A stretch of DNA of 64,000 nucleotides from Gordonia polyisoprenivorans NBRC 16320 = JCM 10675 (GTDB taxonomy: Bacteria > Actinomycetota > Actinomycetes > Mycobacteriales > Mycobacteriaceae): the NCBI RefSeq assembly GCF_000241325.1, contig NZ_BAEI01000070.1, positions 124,001 through 188,000 of the forward strand. The letters are read 5' to 3'. The notes beneath the pieces were generated by a model that saw nothing but the letters and a program-made list of their open reading frames with translations, was not told where the DNA came from and did no database searches. Each line of letters opens with the position of its first letter. Position 1 is the stretch's first letter. Shown here in pieces: positions 26,419-36,425 of the stretch. A program made the position numbers and the translations under genes.

Positions 26419-27243
26419 GTGGAGACTGAACAGCGCACGGTGGACGTCGGCGAGTTGACCTTCGACGTCACCGTGGGAGGACCCGACCGGGGGCCGTGGG
26501 TGCTGCTGCTGCACGGATTCCCGGTGAACGGACAGTGTTACGACGCTGTCGTGCCCCGCCTGCACGAGGCGGGTTTGCGGACGATCGTGCCGAATCAGCG
26601 CGGCTACAGCCCCGGGGCGCGTCCGAGCGAGGTCGCCGCCTACCGCATCGATCACCTCGTCGCCGACGCCATCGGAATCCTCGACGCGATGAACGTGCAC
26701 TACGCACTGCTCGTCGGCCACGACTGGGGCGGGCTGGTCGCCTGGCATCTGGCATCGCGCTATCCCGACCGCTTCACCGGTTTCGTCGCGGTCTCCACCG
26801 GTCATCCCTCGGCCACCCGGGACTCCCTGGCAAGCAGTGACCAGCGTGAGAGATCCTCCTACATCAAGGATTTCATCGCCGACGGTGCCGAGGAGAAACT
26901 CCTGGCCCGTGGCGGCGTGCTGCTGCGTCGCGCCGGGGTGACCGCCGAGGAACTCGAACCGCTCAAGGAACCGGGAGCGCTGACCGCCGGACTCAATTGG
27001 TACCGCGCGAACTTCACCGGCGACATCGCCAAGACCATGTCGTGCGGGCCGGTCGAGATCCCGACGACCATGGTCTGGAGCGACGGCGATCCGGTTCTGG
27101 GTCGTGAGCAGGCCGAGCGCAGCGGACGATATGCCTACTCCGACTTCAGATTCTGCGTCCTGCCGGGCATCGACCACTGGATTCCGCAGAAGGCGCCGGC
27201 CGAACTCGCCAGCGAGATCAGCCTGCGCTCGGCGGTGTTCTGA
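26419..27243 (+). CDS. Alpha/beta hydrolase, epoxide hydrolase-like
   Basis: The 274-residue protein has the alpha/beta hydrolase fold with an oxyanion motif HGFP (31-34) and an aspartate nucleophile in GHDWGG, typical of epoxide hydrolases and haloalkane dehalogenases rather than esterases. The acid is probably in VWSDGDPVLG and the base is the histidine in GIDHWIPQ. NWYRANF in the cap domain is often seen in epoxide hydrolases. The substrate is unknown. It converges with the mycothione reductase gene. Confidence 0.82.
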   Translation: METEQRTVDVGELTFDVTVGGPDRGPWVLLLHGFPVNGQCYDAVVPRLHEAGLRTIVPNQRGYSPGARPSEVAAYRIDHLVADAIGILDAMNVHYALLVGHDWGGLVAWHLASRYPDRFTGFVAVSTGHPSATRDSLASSDQRERSSYIKDFIADGAEEKLLARGGVLLRRAGVTAEELEPLKEPGALTAGLNWYRANFTGDIAKTMSCGPVEIPTTMVWSDGDPVLGREQAERSGRYAYSDFRFCVLPGIDHWIPQKAPAELASEISLRSAVF

Positions 27244-27246
27244 GGT

Positions 27247-27268
27247 CCGGGCACCGGTCGGTGCCCGG
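27247..27268. terminator. Terminator between convergent genes
   Basis: A 9-bp perfect stem CCGGGCACC/GGTGCCCGG with a GGTC loop lies just after the hydrolase stop and faces the mtr gene end. It probably acts in both directions. Confidence 0.65.
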
Positions 27269-27270
27269 CC

Positions 27271-27304
27271 GCCGGTTGGTCACGAGCGCCGGTTGGTCAC
27301 GAGC
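27271..27304. repeat. Tandem duplication of 17 bases
   Basis: GCCGGTTGGTCACGAGC occurs twice back to back (27271-27287 and 27288-27304), ending six bases before the mtr stop codon. It looks like a simple slippage duplication in the short convergent gap. Confidence 0.9.
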
Positions 27305-27310
27305 GCCGCT

Positions 27311-28732
27311 TCACCAGTCGAGGTCGAGGCCGAGCAGTGCGTTCTCCAGGACCTCGGGCATCGCCGGATGAATCCAGTACTGGCCGCGCGCCATCTCGGC
27401 TGCACCCAGCCCGAAGGACATCGCCTGGATCACCGGCTGGATCACCGTGGGGGCCTGCGGGCCGATGATGTGGGCGCCCAACAGTTTTCCGGTACCCCGT
27501 TCGGCGATCAGTTTGCAGAACCCGGTGGTGTCCTCCATCGCCCAGCCGTAGGCCACGTCGCCGTAGGCCTGGACCTTGACGGTCACGTCCCAGCCGGCCT
27601 CGCGGGCCTGTGCCTCGGTGAGTCCGACCGCGGCGATCTGCGGGTGGGTGAATACCGCGGCGGGCACGTAGCGGTGATCGAAGGACACCAGATCACTTGC
27701 CTGCCAACCCTTCAGGAGATTGGCCTGCACGACGCGTTCTTCGTGGTTGGCGACGTGCTTGAGTTGATAGGGCGAGCTCACGTCGCCCAACGCCCAGACC
27801 TTCGCCGCGTCGGTGCGGCCGTGCTCGTCGACGACGACGCGGCCGTCGTCGGACAACTCGAGTCCGATCGTCGCAAGTCCCAACCGATCTCCGTTGGGCT
27901 CGCGGCCCACGGCCACCAGCAACACGTCGGCGTCCAGGGACGGGCCGTCGGCGGTGTGCACCCGCACGCCGCCGTCGGGTAGGTTCTCCGCGCCGGTGAT
28001 GGCGGTGTCGAGGTGCACATCCCAACGGTCCCCGGCGATTTCGGTGAATCGCTCGGAGACCGAAGCGTCGAGTTTGCGCAGCAGCCGTGGTCCACGCGCA
28101 ACGATCGTCACGTCGGTGCCCAATGCCCCGAAGACATGGGCGAACTCGGCGGCGATATAGCCGCTGCCCAGGATGATCATGCGCCGAGGCAACTCTTCGA
28201 GGCGCATGACGTCGTTGTTGGTGAAGTAGCGCACCCCGGAGGCGGCGATGACGTCGGGAATCGTCGCTCGCGACCCGGCGGCGATGACCACCTCGTCGGC
28301 GAGTACCACCGCGTCGTCGGTCACCAGACGGTAGCGGCCGGCGTCGTCGCGGCCGTCGAACTCGACGTGCGCGTCGTGGACCGTGATGTTGTCGCAGTCC
28401 TCCACGCGATAACGCTTGCCGCCCTGGGAGATCGGATCGATCCGCCCGAACACCCGCGAGACGATCGCGGGCCAGTCGACCCCGGCGACGCGCGAGTCGA
28501 CGCCGTACTTGCCGCCATGCGCGGCGATCTCGGCGACCTCGGAGGAGTAGACGAACATCTTGGTCGGGATGCATCCGACGTTCAGGCAAGTGCCCCCGTA
28601 GACGCCCTCCTCGAAAATGGCGATGCTCCGGTCGGCGAATCGCTCGTCGGGCAACGAGTTCCCGCTGCCCGACCCGATGATCGCGAGATCGACATGCGCG
28701 GTGGTGATGGAGTCGGTGGTGGTGTCGGGCAC
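27311..28732 (-). CDS. mtr: Mycothione reductase
   Basis: Mtr reduces mycothiol disulfide with NADPH and keeps the actinobacterial thiol pool reduced. The 473-residue flavoprotein has the FAD motif IIGSGSGNS, the redox disulfide in [14 protein letters not shown], the NADPH-binding [15 protein letters not shown], the FAD-contact [20 protein letters not shown] and the C-terminal [12 protein letters not shown] with the catalytic histidine. It matches Rv2855 closely. GTG 28732 was chosen: the longer frame would start with TTG inside the previous gene. It lies seven bases after the hydrolase gene, as in M. tuberculosis. Confidence 0.94.
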   Translation of the reverse strand: MPDTTTDSITTAHVDLAIIGSGSGNSLPDERFADRSIAIFEEGVYGGTCLNVGCIPTKMFVYSSEVAEIAAHGGKYGVDSRVAGVDWPAIVSRVFGRIDPISQGGKRYRVEDCDNITVHDAHVEFDGRDDAGRYRLVTDDAVVLADEVVIAAGSRATIPDVIAASGVRYFTNNDVMRLEELPRRMIILGSGYIAAEFAHVFGALGTDVTIVARGPRLLRKLDASVSERFTEIAGDRWDVHLDTAITGAENLPDGGVRVHTADGPSLDADVLLVAVGREPNGDRLGLATIGLELSDDGRVVVDEHGRTDAAKVWALGDVSSPYQLKHVANHEERVVQANLLKGWQASDLVSFDHRYVPAAVFTHPQIAAVGLTEAQAREAGWDVTVKVQAYGDVAYGWAMEDTTGFCKLIAERGTGKLLGAHIIGPQAPTVIQPVIQAMSFGLGAAEMARGQYWIHPAMPEVLENALLGLDLDW

Positions 28733-28739
28733 GCGCCGG

Positions 28740-29864
28740 TCACCGTCCTTTCGTGGTCGTGGCAACGTTGAGTGTCCTCGCGAGCCAGGTGTCGACCTCC
28801 CGGTAGGCCTGCTCGCGCGAGTGGGCGACCGACAGGAAGACGTCGTGTCGGGCGTCGGTGATGGGGATGGTCGTCACCCGGTTGCCCAGTGATCCGCTCC
28901 ATGCGGCGATCTGGGTGACGTCGAGGACGGCGTCGGCGGCATCGATCGCCGTCGAGTAGCTACGACTGAAATGCGTTTTGTCCGAACGTAGGACGAGCGC
29001 CGGTACGCCGACGTCGATGCCGTGGTGCAGCCGGCGCTGCGCGGTGCGTACCGCGTTGAGGAAACCGAAGGTGACCGGGAAGCCGCCCATGGGCTTGCGC
29101 TCGAGGTCGTAACTCCACTCACCGTTGGCACTGTCGTGCAGGCTCTCGCCGTACGCGGCCGAGAGTTCTTGCGGAATCACGGTTTTCGGCCGGACGGCGG
29201 CGACGGCCTTGATCAGCATGCTCACCGGATATGTGCGCAGTAGTGCCTCGCCCTGCAGATCCAGCCACGGGCTGTTCAACATCAGTCCGGCGATGCGACG
29301 GTGGCGCGCTGAGTCGTTGCGCCGCAATCGATCCAGCCACATCGCGGCGATCAGTCCGCCGGTGGAATGCGCGCCGACGATGATCGGTGTGTCGGCGCCG
29401 AGCTCGGCGACGATGAGGTCGATCGCCGCATTGAGTTCCTCGTCGTAGACCCGCAGATCGGTGGCGTAGTGCGGTGTGTGGTGCGACTCGAGCGACCGGC
29501 CGCACTTGCGCAGATCGATCGCATGGAACGCATAACCGAGGTTGGCGAAGTGGTCGGCGAGCGGCTCGTGGAAGAAGTAGTCGGTGAACCCGTGGATGTA
29601 GAGCACCGCGCCGTGCTCGGCGTGGCGCTCGGCAGCAGGGCGTCGCACGAGCGTCGCGGTGATCGGATCCTCGTCGTCGGGATCGGGCCTCAGCGCGATG
29701 GTCGCCACCTCGTACCGGTCGAGGAACCGGTCGGGCTGCCACTCGGGGGCTTCGGTGGTGGTGGACTTCGGCGGGGTGGACCTGGGTGGGGCCGACTTCT
29801 GGGGAGTGGACTGCGGTGCGGTGAGCTGATCGGCGCTGTCGGTGCGGGCGCGGGAAGACGTCAC
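28740..29864 (-). CDS. Serine alpha/beta hydrolase (lysophospholipase-like, Rv2854-like)
   Basis: This 374-residue protein has a Pro/Ser/Thr-rich N-terminal tail of about 40 residues, then a hydrolase_4 domain. The oxyanion loop is [10 protein letters not shown], the nucleophile serine is in GAHSTGG, and the basic histidine is probably in DARHDVFLS. It matches Rv2854, which neighbours mtr. The role is unknown; a membrane-lipid or monoacylglycerol substrate is possible. GTG 29864 has TAGAGT six bases upstream, suggesting a leaderless message for the hydrolase-mtr pair. Confidence 0.82.
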   Translation of the reverse strand: MTSSRARTDSADQLTAPQSTPQKSAPPRSTPPKSTTTEAPEWQPDRFLDRYEVATIALRPDPDDEDPITATLVRRPAAERHAEHGAVLYIHGFTDYFFHEPLADHFANLGYAFHAIDLRKCGRSLESHHTPHYATDLRVYDEELNAAIDLIVAELGADTPIIVGAHSTGGLIAAMWLDRLRRNDSARHRRIAGLMLNSPWLDLQGEALLRTYPVSMLIKAVAAVRPKTVIPQELSAAYGESLHDSANGEWSYDLERKPMGGFPVTFGFLNAVRTAQRRLHHGIDVGVPALVLRSDKTHFSRSYSTAIDAADAVLDVTQIAAWSGSLGNRVTTIPITDARHDVFLSVAHSREQAYREVDTWLARTLNVATTTKGR

Positions 29865-29870
29865 GAATCC

Positions 29871-29876
29871 ACTCTA
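29871..29876 (-). promoter_or_regulatory. Putative -10 of hydrolase-mtr operon
   Basis: TAGAGT on the minus strand ends six bases before GTG 29864. On the opposite strand GACAAT at 29958-29963 may serve mqo, leaving a leader of about 47 bases. Confidence 0.4.
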
Positions 29877-30016
29877 GGCCGCTGGTGGGAGGTGCTCGTC
29901 GATGTCGCCCAGCCCACAGTTGCGCGGAGTGCTTGTGGCGGGGCGTCACCGATGGGGGACAATGGCTGTCACGAGAGAGGGCGAGGGTCGTCCCGGCTGC
30001 GTGAATTGGGGTCCAG

Positions 30017-31540
30017 GTGTCTCAAACGGTGATCAAGACGGATGTGGCGTTGGTGGGCGCGGGCATCATGAGTGCGACGCTCGGCGCACTGTTGCGCCAG
30101 CTCGAACCCAGTTGGTCGATCAGTCTGTTCGAGCGGCTCGACGCCGCTGCCGCGGAGAGCAGCGACCCGTGGAACAACGCGGGCACCGGCCACTCGGCGC
30201 TGTGCGAGTTGAACTACACCCCCAAGACCGCCGACGGCGATGTCAACATCGACAAGGCGCTCAACATCAACGAGCAGTTCCAGGTCTCCCGCCAGTTCTG
30301 GTCGCACGCCGTCGACAATGGCATCCTCACCTCGCCCGACGAGTTCATCAATCCCATCCCGCATGTGAGCTTCGCCCATGGCCAGGCCGGTGTGGACTAC
30401 CTGCGCAAGCGTCACGAGCGGCTCTCGAGCCAGGTGCTGTTCGAGGGAATGGAGTTCATCGACGACCCCAGCGAATTCACCAAACGGCTGCCGCTGATGT
30501 CCATCGGGCGCGATTTCTCCGATCCGGTCGCACTCAACTGGTTCACCGACGGCACCGACGTCGACTTCGGCGCGCTGACCCAGCAGTTGCTGAACTTCGT
30601 GAGTCAGGGCGGGGACATCCACTTCGGGCACGCGGTGACCAACCTCGACAAGCAGTCCGACGGCAGCTGGATCGTCAAGCTCAAGAACCGCCGCACCGGC
30701 GAGAAGTGGTCGGTGCATGCGAAGTTCGTGTTCGTCGGGGCCGGCGGCGGGGCGCTGCACCTGCTGCAGAAGTCGGGGATCGCCGAGGCCAAGGGATTCG
30801 GCGGCTTCCCGGTCTCGGGTGAGTTCTTCCGGTGCACCAACCCGGATCTCATCGACCAGCACCAGGCCAAGGTGTACGGCCAGGCGGCGGTCGGTGCACC
30901 CCCGATGTCGGTGCCGCACCTCGACACCCGCGTCATCAACCACAAGAAGGGGCTGTTGTTCGGCCCGTACGCGGGATGGTCGCCCAAGTTCCTCAAGAGC
31001 GGCAAGATCACCGATCTGCCCGCGTCGGTCAAGCCGGGCAACCTGATCCCGATGATGTCCATCGCGCCCAAGGAGTTCGGGCTGCTCAAGTACCTGATCA
31101 GCGAACTGGCTGCGAGCCCGGCCGATCGGGTCAAGACGCTGCAGGAGTTCGTCCCGCGCGCGCTCGGATCGGACTGGGAGCTGATCACCGCCGGTCAGCG
31201 CGTCCAGGTGATCCGCAAGACGGGTGCGGGAGGCTCGCTGGAGTTCGGCACGGCCGTTGTCGCCGCCGGTGACGGCACGATCGCGGGTCTGCTCGGTGCG
31301 TCGCCCGGTGCGTCGACCGCGGTGCCCGCGATGCTCAACGTCCTCGAGCAGTGCTTCCCGACCGAGTACCGGTCGTGGACACCGAAGCTCACCGAGATGA
31401 TCCCGTCGTTCGGCCAGAAGCTCTCCGACAACCGTGACCTGTTCCGGCAGGTGTGGGACTGGACCAGCGCGAGCCTGCAACTGTCCGGCAACGCACCGCT
31501 GATCACCGGCGACGACCCGGTGGCCACCACTGCGGGGTGA
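30017..31540 (+). CDS. mqo: Malate:quinone oxidoreductase
   Basis: Mqo is a membrane-associated FAD enzyme that oxidises malate to oxaloacetate and passes electrons to the quinone pool. The 507-residue product has the FAD motif [16 protein letters not shown], the family stretch [20 protein letters not shown] (split by the active site), [13 protein letters not shown] and [34 protein letters not shown] and [17 protein letters not shown] are nearly invariant in the family. The GTG start was taken. It corresponds to Rv2852c in the same order. Confidence 0.96.
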   Translation: MSQTVIKTDVALVGAGIMSATLGALLRQLEPSWSISLFERLDAAAAESSDPWNNAGTGHSALCELNYTPKTADGDVNIDKALNINEQFQVSRQFWSHAVDNGILTSPDEFINPIPHVSFAHGQAGVDYLRKRHERLSSQVLFEGMEFIDDPSEFTKRLPLMSIGRDFSDPVALNWFTDGTDVDFGALTQQLLNFVSQGGDIHFGHAVTNLDKQSDGSWIVKLKNRRTGEKWSVHAKFVFVGAGGGALHLLQKSGIAEAKGFGGFPVSGEFFRCTNPDLIDQHQAKVYGQAAVGAPPMSVPHLDTRVINHKKGLLFGPYAGWSPKFLKSGKITDLPASVKPGNLIPMMSIAPKEFGLLKYLISELAASPADRVKTLQEFVPRALGSDWELITAGQRVQVIRKTGAGGSLEFGTAVVAAGDGTIAGLLGASPGASTAVPAMLNVLEQCFPTEYRSWTPKLTEMIPSFGQKLSDNRDLFRQVWDWTSASLQLSGNAPLITGDDPVATTAG

Positions 31541-31576
31541 CCGACCCCACGGCGGTCTGAGATAGTTGGCGACATC

Positions 31577-32074
31577 ATGACGTCATCGAGCCCGCGTACC
31601 TACCGCCTGCAGTCCCGATCGGCCGCCGACCTCGACGCCGCCACGCTCTACCGCATCCTGAGATTGCGGGTCGACGTGTTCGTGGTCGAGCAGGCATGCC
31701 CGTATCCGGAACTCGACGGCCGTGACCTCGAGCCGTCGACACGCCACTTCTGGTGTGTCCCCGATGATGAGGCGAGCGCCGACACGGTGGCCGCGACGCT
31801 GCGGCTGATGCAGGACGGGTCCGACGCCGACGGTCGGCCCGAGTTCCGGATCGGCCGGGTGTGCACCGAGCGATCCCATCGGGGGGAAGGACTGGCCGCA
31901 CGCCTGTTGTCGGTGGCCCTCGAGGAGGTCGGCGATCACGTGTGCCGCATCGAGGCCCAGACCTATCTGGCGCAGATGTACGCGGCGTTCGGCTTCCGCG
32001 CCGACAGCGACGAGTACCTCGAGGACGGCATCCCGCACGTGTCGATGATCCGGGTCACCGGGAGCAATCGGTGA
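31577..32074 (+). CDS. GNAT acetyltransferase, ElaA-like (Rv2851c-like)
   Basis: The 165-residue protein is a GNAT of the ElaA type. It begins with LYRILRLRVDVFVVEQACPYPELDG, seen as the typical ElaA opening LRxxVFVVEQ..YxExDG, and has the acetyl-CoA loop RVCTERSHRGEGLAARLL near 100-117, then QAQ-like IEAQTYLAQMYAAFGF. The substrate is unknown. A GATAGT hexamer ten bases before the ATG could give a very short leader. The Mg-chelatase-type gene overlaps its stop by four bases. Confidence 0.86.
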   Translation: MTSSSPRTYRLQSRSAADLDAATLYRILRLRVDVFVVEQACPYPELDGRDLEPSTRHFWCVPDDEASADTVAATLRLMQDGSDADGRPEFRIGRVCTERSHRGEGLAARLLSVALEEVGDHVCRIEAQTYLAQMYAAFGFRADSDEYLEDGIPHVSMIRVTGSNR

Positions 32075-34149
32075 GTGCGGAGATGGTGAGCCCGGAGTCC
32101 CTCGTCGCCGCCGATCCGTCGTCCGGTCCGGTGATCCGCTACCCCTTCACCGCGGTGGTGGGGCAGGAGCGGCTCAAACTGGCACTCATCCTCAGTGCCG
32201 TCTCGCCGGGCATCGGGGGTGTGCTGATCCGCGGGGAGAAGGGCACCGCGAAATCCACCATCGTGCGCGGACTCGGACCCCTGATCGGCGAGGGACGGGC
32301 CGATTCGGCGGTTCGGGTCGTCGAGTTGCCGATCGGGGCCACCGAGGACAGGGTGATCGGGTCGCTGGATCTGACGCGGGTGCTGCGCGACGGCCAGGCC
32401 GAGTTCACGCCAGGGCTGCTCGCACGTGCCGACGGCGGTGTGCTCTACATCGACGAGGTCAACCTGCTTGCCGATCATCTCGTCGACGTGTTGCTCGACG
32501 CGGCTGCGAGTGGTCGGGTCACGATCGAGCGCGACGGCGTCTCGCACACCCAGTCCGCCGACTTCGTCCTCGTGGGCACGATGAACCCCGAGGAGGGCGA
32601 ACTCCGTCCGCAGTTGCTGGACCGGTTCGGACTTGCGGTCGACGTGAGCGCGGGTCGTGATGTGGACGAGCGGGTCGAGATCGTTCGTCGGCGGATGGCG
32701 TTCGACGCCGACCCCACTGCATTCGCGGCCGCCTATTCCGATGCCGAAGGCGAACTGGCACAACAGATCTCCCACGCCCGACGCCTGGTCGACGACGTGG
32801 AGCTGCCGACCGCACAGCTGCGGCGGATCGCCGGCATCTGTGCGCACCTGCAGGTCGACGGACTACGCGGCGACATCGTGGTTGCGCGCACGGCAACGGC
32901 CCACGCCGCGTTGCGCGGCGCATCCGAGGTCGACGCCGAGGATGTCCGTGTGGCGGTCGAACTCGCACTCCCGCACCGGCGTCGGCGTAACCCGTTCGAC
33001 GAGTCGGGCCTGGGCGATCAGGAGCTCGCCGACGCACTCGCGGCCGGTGACGAAGCGGCAGGCCCCGACGAGCCCCCGGAACCCCCGGATGGGGGTGGGT
33101 TGGACGGGGCCGGGCCGAATGCCGATGGACCGGACGGGTCGACACCCGACCCCGGCGAATCATCTGCGCCGAGTGACGATTCGGCACCCGGTGATTCGGG
33201 GCCCGACGCTTCGGCGGCCGGTGATTCGGGGCCCGACGGTTCCGCCCCCGGCGAGCCTGAATCCGACGCCTCGGGTCCGCCCGCCCCGGGGCCGCGGCCG
33301 GGCGGTGTCTTCGGAGCGCCGACCGACTCGACGACCACGCCGCGCATGCGCAGACTCACCGTCGACGGGATCGGCGACGGCGAGCCGGGCCGGCGCTCGG
33401 CGGCCCGTAGCCGCCGCGGATACACCGTCGCCGCAACGGAATTCGGTGCCGAGACGCCGGTCCACCTGTTCGGCACGGTCCTGAGTGCCGCCGGGCGGGG
33501 GGCCGAGGAGGACGGACGTGTGCGAGTGCGTCGAGAGGACCTGCGCGGTGCCCATCGGATCGGGCAGGAGAGCAACCTCGTCGTCTTCGTCGTCGACCTC
33601 AGTGGGTCGATGACCGCTCGCCGCAGGCTCGGCGTGGTCAGCGAGTTGTGTGTGGATCTGCTGCGCGACTCCTACACCCGACGGGATCGGGTGGCGGTGA
33701 TCGTCGCCCGCGGTGCCCGCGCCGAACTGGTCGTCCCACCGACCAAGTCGGTCGACATCGCCGTGCGCCGTTTGTCGTCGGTCCGGACCGGAGGACGCAC
33801 CCCGCTGGCCGAGGGTTTGCTGGCCGCCGAGGACCTGATCGCCCGAGGCCGTCACATCGAACCCCAGCGCCGTCCGCTGCTCGTGGTCCTGACCGACGGG
33901 CGTGCCACCGCCGGGCCGGACGCCGCGGCACGCGCGCGTGCCGCGGCCGCGTCGATCGGACGGCGGGGGATCGACGGTGTCGTCGTCGACTGCGAGCAGG
34001 GAATGGTGCGACTGGGCCTGGCCGCCGATCTCGCCGCCCACCTGCGCGCCGATCTGATCCCGATGGACGAGCTGGGTGTGGCGGCCCTCGGCCGATCGGT
34101 GCGCCCGAACACGGCATCGGCGGCGCGGATCGGTCCGCCCGCCGCCTGA
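32071..34149 (+). CDS. Mg-chelatase-type AAA+ ATPase with VWA domain (Rv2850c-like)
   Basis: The 692-residue protein joins a BchI-like AAA+ domain and a BchD-like C-terminal VWA domain. Walker A is GEKGTAKST (55-63) and Walker B is VLYIDEVNL (124-132). A long acidic Pro/Asp/Gly/Ser linker with repeated GDSGPD units covers about 320-430. The VWA MIDAS motif is DLSGS near residue 509. Such proteins power metal insertion with a large CobN/ChlH subunit, which is absent from this window. GTG 32071 overlaps the GNAT stop and has GGAG six bases upstream. Its place next to cobO and cobB suggests a role in cobalt insertion. Confidence 0.88.
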   Translation: MSAEMVSPESLVAADPSSGPVIRYPFTAVVGQERLKLALILSAVSPGIGGVLIRGEKGTAKSTIVRGLGPLIGEGRADSAVRVVELPIGATEDRVIGSLDLTRVLRDGQAEFTPGLLARADGGVLYIDEVNLLADHLVDVLLDAAASGRVTIERDGVSHTQSADFVLVGTMNPEEGELRPQLLDRFGLAVDVSAGRDVDERVEIVRRRMAFDADPTAFAAAYSDAEGELAQQISHARRLVDDVELPTAQLRRIAGICAHLQVDGLRGDIVVARTATAHAALRGASEVDAEDVRVAVELALPHRRRRNPFDESGLGDQELADALAAGDEAAGPDEPPEPPDGGGLDGAGPNADGPDGSTPDPGESSAPSDDSAPGDSGPDASAAGDSGPDGSAPGEPESDASGPPAPGPRPGGVFGAPTDSTTTPRMRRLTVDGIGDGEPGRRSAARSRRGYTVAATEFGAETPVHLFGTVLSAAGRGAEEDGRVRVRREDLRGAHRIGQESNLVVFVVDLSGSMTARRRLGVVSELCVDLLRDSYTRRDRVAVIVARGARAELVVPPTKSVDIAVRRLSSVRTGGRTPLAEGLLAAEDLIARGRHIEPQRRPLLVVLTDGRATAGPDAAARARAAAASIGRRGIDGVVVDCEQGMVRLGLAADLAAHLRADLIPMDELGVAALGRSVRPNTASAARIGPPAA

Positions 34150-34178
34150 CGCCCGCCGCCTGACCGCCCGCCGCCTGA
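34136..34178. repeat. Triplicated 14-base unit at a stop codon
   Basis: CGCCCGCCGCCTGA occurs at 34136-34149, 34150-34163 and 34165-34178. The first copy encodes the last residues and TGA stop of the chelatase-type protein; the others are untranslated copies. Confidence 0.9.
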
Positions 34179-34257
34179 CCGCACGGCCACATCGCCGCGC
34201 CGGACGTGACACCCTGGACGGACAACCGGATTCGATCGGCGAACAAGGAGAAAGCAC

Positions 34258-34875
34258 GTGCCGCAAGGCGTCCCCACCGCGATACCCGACGACGGGCTCA
34301 CCACCCGGCAGCGACGGAACATGCCGGTCCTGGCCGTGCACACCGGCGATGGCAAGGGCAAGTCGACGGCGGCATTCGGGATGGCGATGCGCGCATGGAA
34401 TGCCGGCATGCGGGTGGCGGTGTTCCAGTTCGTCAAGAGTGCCAAATGGAGGGTCGGCGAGGAGTCGGCGCTGACCGCGCTCGGCGACATCCATGAGTCC
34501 ACCGGGCAGGGCGGGCCCGTCGAGTGGCATAAGATGGGCCAGGGGTGGTCGTGGCTGCGCGCCAACACCGACGCCGCCGACGATCACGCCGAGGCCGCCC
34601 GCGCGGGGTGGGCGGAGATCGCACGCCGACTCGCCGCCGCCGAACACGACTTCTACGTCCTCGACGAGTTCACCTACCCGTTGCACTGGGGGTGGATCGA
34701 CACCGACGACGTCGTGACGGCGCTGAGGGAGCGGCCCGGCCGCCAGCACGTCGTGATCACCGGCCGCCGCGCGCCACAAGCGCTCATCGACTCCGCCGAC
34801 CTGGTCACCGAGATGCACAAGATCGCCCACCCCATGGATGCCGGACGCAAGGGGCAGAAGGGCATCGAATGGTGA
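34258..34875 (+). CDS. cobO: Cob(I)yrinic acid a,c-diamide adenosyltransferase
   Basis: CobO (BtuR/CobA type) adds the 5'-deoxyadenosyl group to the corrinoid cobalt. The 205-residue product has the P-loop GDGKGKST at 30-37, preceded by VLAVHTG, then MRVAVFQFVKSAKW and the Walker-B-like FYVLDEFTYPLHWGW. The end VTEMHKIAHPMDAGRKGQKGIEW is very conserved. The GTG start follows AAGGAGA. It overlaps cobB by seven bases and follows the chelatase-type gene, as in M. tuberculosis (Rv2850c-Rv2849c-Rv2848c). Confidence 0.95.
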   Translation: MPQGVPTAIPDDGLTTRQRRNMPVLAVHTGDGKGKSTAAFGMAMRAWNAGMRVAVFQFVKSAKWRVGEESALTALGDIHESTGQGGPVEWHKMGQGWSWLRANTDAADDHAEAARAGWAEIARRLAAAEHDFYVLDEFTYPLHWGWIDTDDVVTALRERPGRQHVVITGRRAPQALIDSADLVTEMHKIAHPMDAGRKGQKGIEW

Positions 34876-36425
34876 CCGGTCCATCCTCGATCCCCACCGT
34901 GGTGATCGCCGCGCCCGCCTCGGGTAGCGGCAAGACCACGGTGACCACCGGCCTGATCGGGGCGCTGCGGGCCGCCGGGCACCGCGTCGCGCCGTTCAAG
35001 GTCGGCCCCGACTACATCGACCCCGGCTACCATGCCGTGGCCGCCGGCCGAACCGGACGCAACCTCGACCCAAACCTCGTCGGCGCCGACCTCATCGCAC
35101 CGCTGTTCTCCTGGGGTACCCGGGGTGCCGACATCGCCGTCGTCGAGGGGGTGATGGGCCTGTTCGACGGCCGCATCACCGGCATCGGTGCCGACGGAAC
35201 CCACGACCCCGACGGTGGTGACCGTGTCGGGGGTGATCCCGATGGCGCCGACCCGAACGGCATCGGCTCCACCGCGCATGTCGCCGCACTGATCGGCGCC
35301 CCGATCATCCTGGTGGTCGACGCCGCCGGACACAGCCAGTCGCTGGCCGCACTGTTACACGGCTTCCTCGGCTTCTCGCCGACAGCCCGGATTGCCGGGG
35401 TCATCCTCAATCGGGTCGGCTCTCCCCGGCACGAGGCGGTGCTCCGCCAGGCGTGTCGTCGCGTGGGACTTCCGGTCTTCGGTGTGCTGCACCGTGATCC
35501 GAGCCTCACGGTGCCCTCACGGCATCTCGGCCTCATCCCGGCCGCCGAACGCAGCGCCGACGCGGTCGCCGCGGTGGCGGCGATGACCGCGACCGTGTCG
35601 GCGGGTCTGGACGTTCCCGCGATCGTCGCCGCCGCACGTACCCGCACCGCACAGTCGGCGCCGGCGTGGTCACCCGACGACACGCTCGCCGAGGTCCGCG
35701 GCCCCACCGATCCGCCCGCGGCCAAGCCGATCATCGCGGTCGCCGCCGGTGCGGCATTCACCTTCGGCTACGCCGAACACGCGGAGATGCTGCGGGCCGC
35801 AGGCGCCGAGACCATCGACATCGACCCACTGATCGACCGGCTCCCCGACGGAACCGCCGGCGTCGTCCTCGGCGGTGGATTCCCCGAGGAACACGCCGCA
35901 GAGTTGTCGTCGAACGCACCTCTGCGCGAGGACATCAATGAGCTCGCCCGGTCCGGTGCGCCGATCCACGCCGAATGCGCCGGACTGCTCTATCTGTGTC
36001 GCGAACTCGATGGACATCCGATGGCCGGGGTGATCGACGGTGTCGGGCGGTTCGGTCCGCGCCTGACCCTCGGCTACCGTGACGCTGTCGCCGTCGCCGA
36101 CTCGGTGTTGTACCCGGCGGGCAGTCGGGTGACCGGCCACGAGTTCCATCGATCGACTGTCGAACTCGTTGCGGCACAACCTGCCTGGGCGTGGCGTGAC
36201 GGCACGGCGCGGCCGGCCACCGACGGCATCGGGGCGGGTTCGGTCCACGCGTCGTATCTACACGTGCATCCGGTGGCGGTGCCGCGCGCGATCCTCCGGT
36301 TCGTTCGGGCCGCCGAACGTCGCGCAACACAGCGGGTCTCGCCGAACACACCTGCGGGAATCCGGCCCCGTGAGCCGCACATCGCGACCCGACGACGAGA
36401 GGAGAGCAGCCATGCCGGCCCATGA
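34869..36425 (+). CDS. cobB: Cobyrinic acid a,c-diamide synthase (hydrogenobyrinate type)
   Basis: CobB (CbiA) amidates the a and c carboxyls of (hydrogeno)byrinic acid with glutamine and ATP. The 518-residue protein has the P-loop ASGSGKTT (17-24), PFKVGPDYIDPGYH (42-55) and VVEGVMGLFDG (91-101). The glutaminase cysteine is Cys370 in HAECAGLLYL and the end has GSVHASYLHVHP. A Gly/Asp-rich insert at about 104-132 is unusual. The protein has about 40 residues after the family end. ATG 34869 overlaps cobO. Its last 14 bases overlap the start of the sensor kinase gene. Confidence 0.93.
   Translation: MVTGPSSIPTVVIAAPASGSGKTTVTTGLIGALRAAGHRVAPFKVGPDYIDPGYHAVAAGRTGRNLDPNLVGADLIAPLFSWGTRGADIAVVEGVMGLFDGRITGIGADGTHDPDGGDRVGGDPDGADPNGIGSTAHVAALIGAPIILVVDAAGHSQSLAALLHGFLGFSPTARIAGVILNRVGSPRHEAVLRQACRRVGLPVFGVLHRDPSLTVPSRHLGLIPAAERSADAVAAVAAMTATVSAGLDVPAIVAAARTRTAQSAPAWSPDDTLAEVRGPTDPPAAKPIIAVAAGAAFTFGYAEHAEMLRAAGAETIDIDPLIDRLPDGTAGVVLGGGFPEEHAAELSSNAPLREDINELARSGAPIHAECAGLLYLCRELDGHPMAGVIDGVGRFGPRLTLGYRDAVAVADSVLYPAGSRVTGHEFHRSTVELVAAQPAWAWRDGTARPATDGIGAGSVHASYLHVHPVAVPRAILRFVRAAERRATQRVSPNTPAGIRPREPHIATRRREESSHAGP

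Noticed and set aside
24300-26419. Cobalamin riboswitch near cobQ, cobO or cysG
   Set aside because: I looked for the conserved GCCACTG-type B12 box and the long folded leader; the gaps before these genes are too short and lack it.
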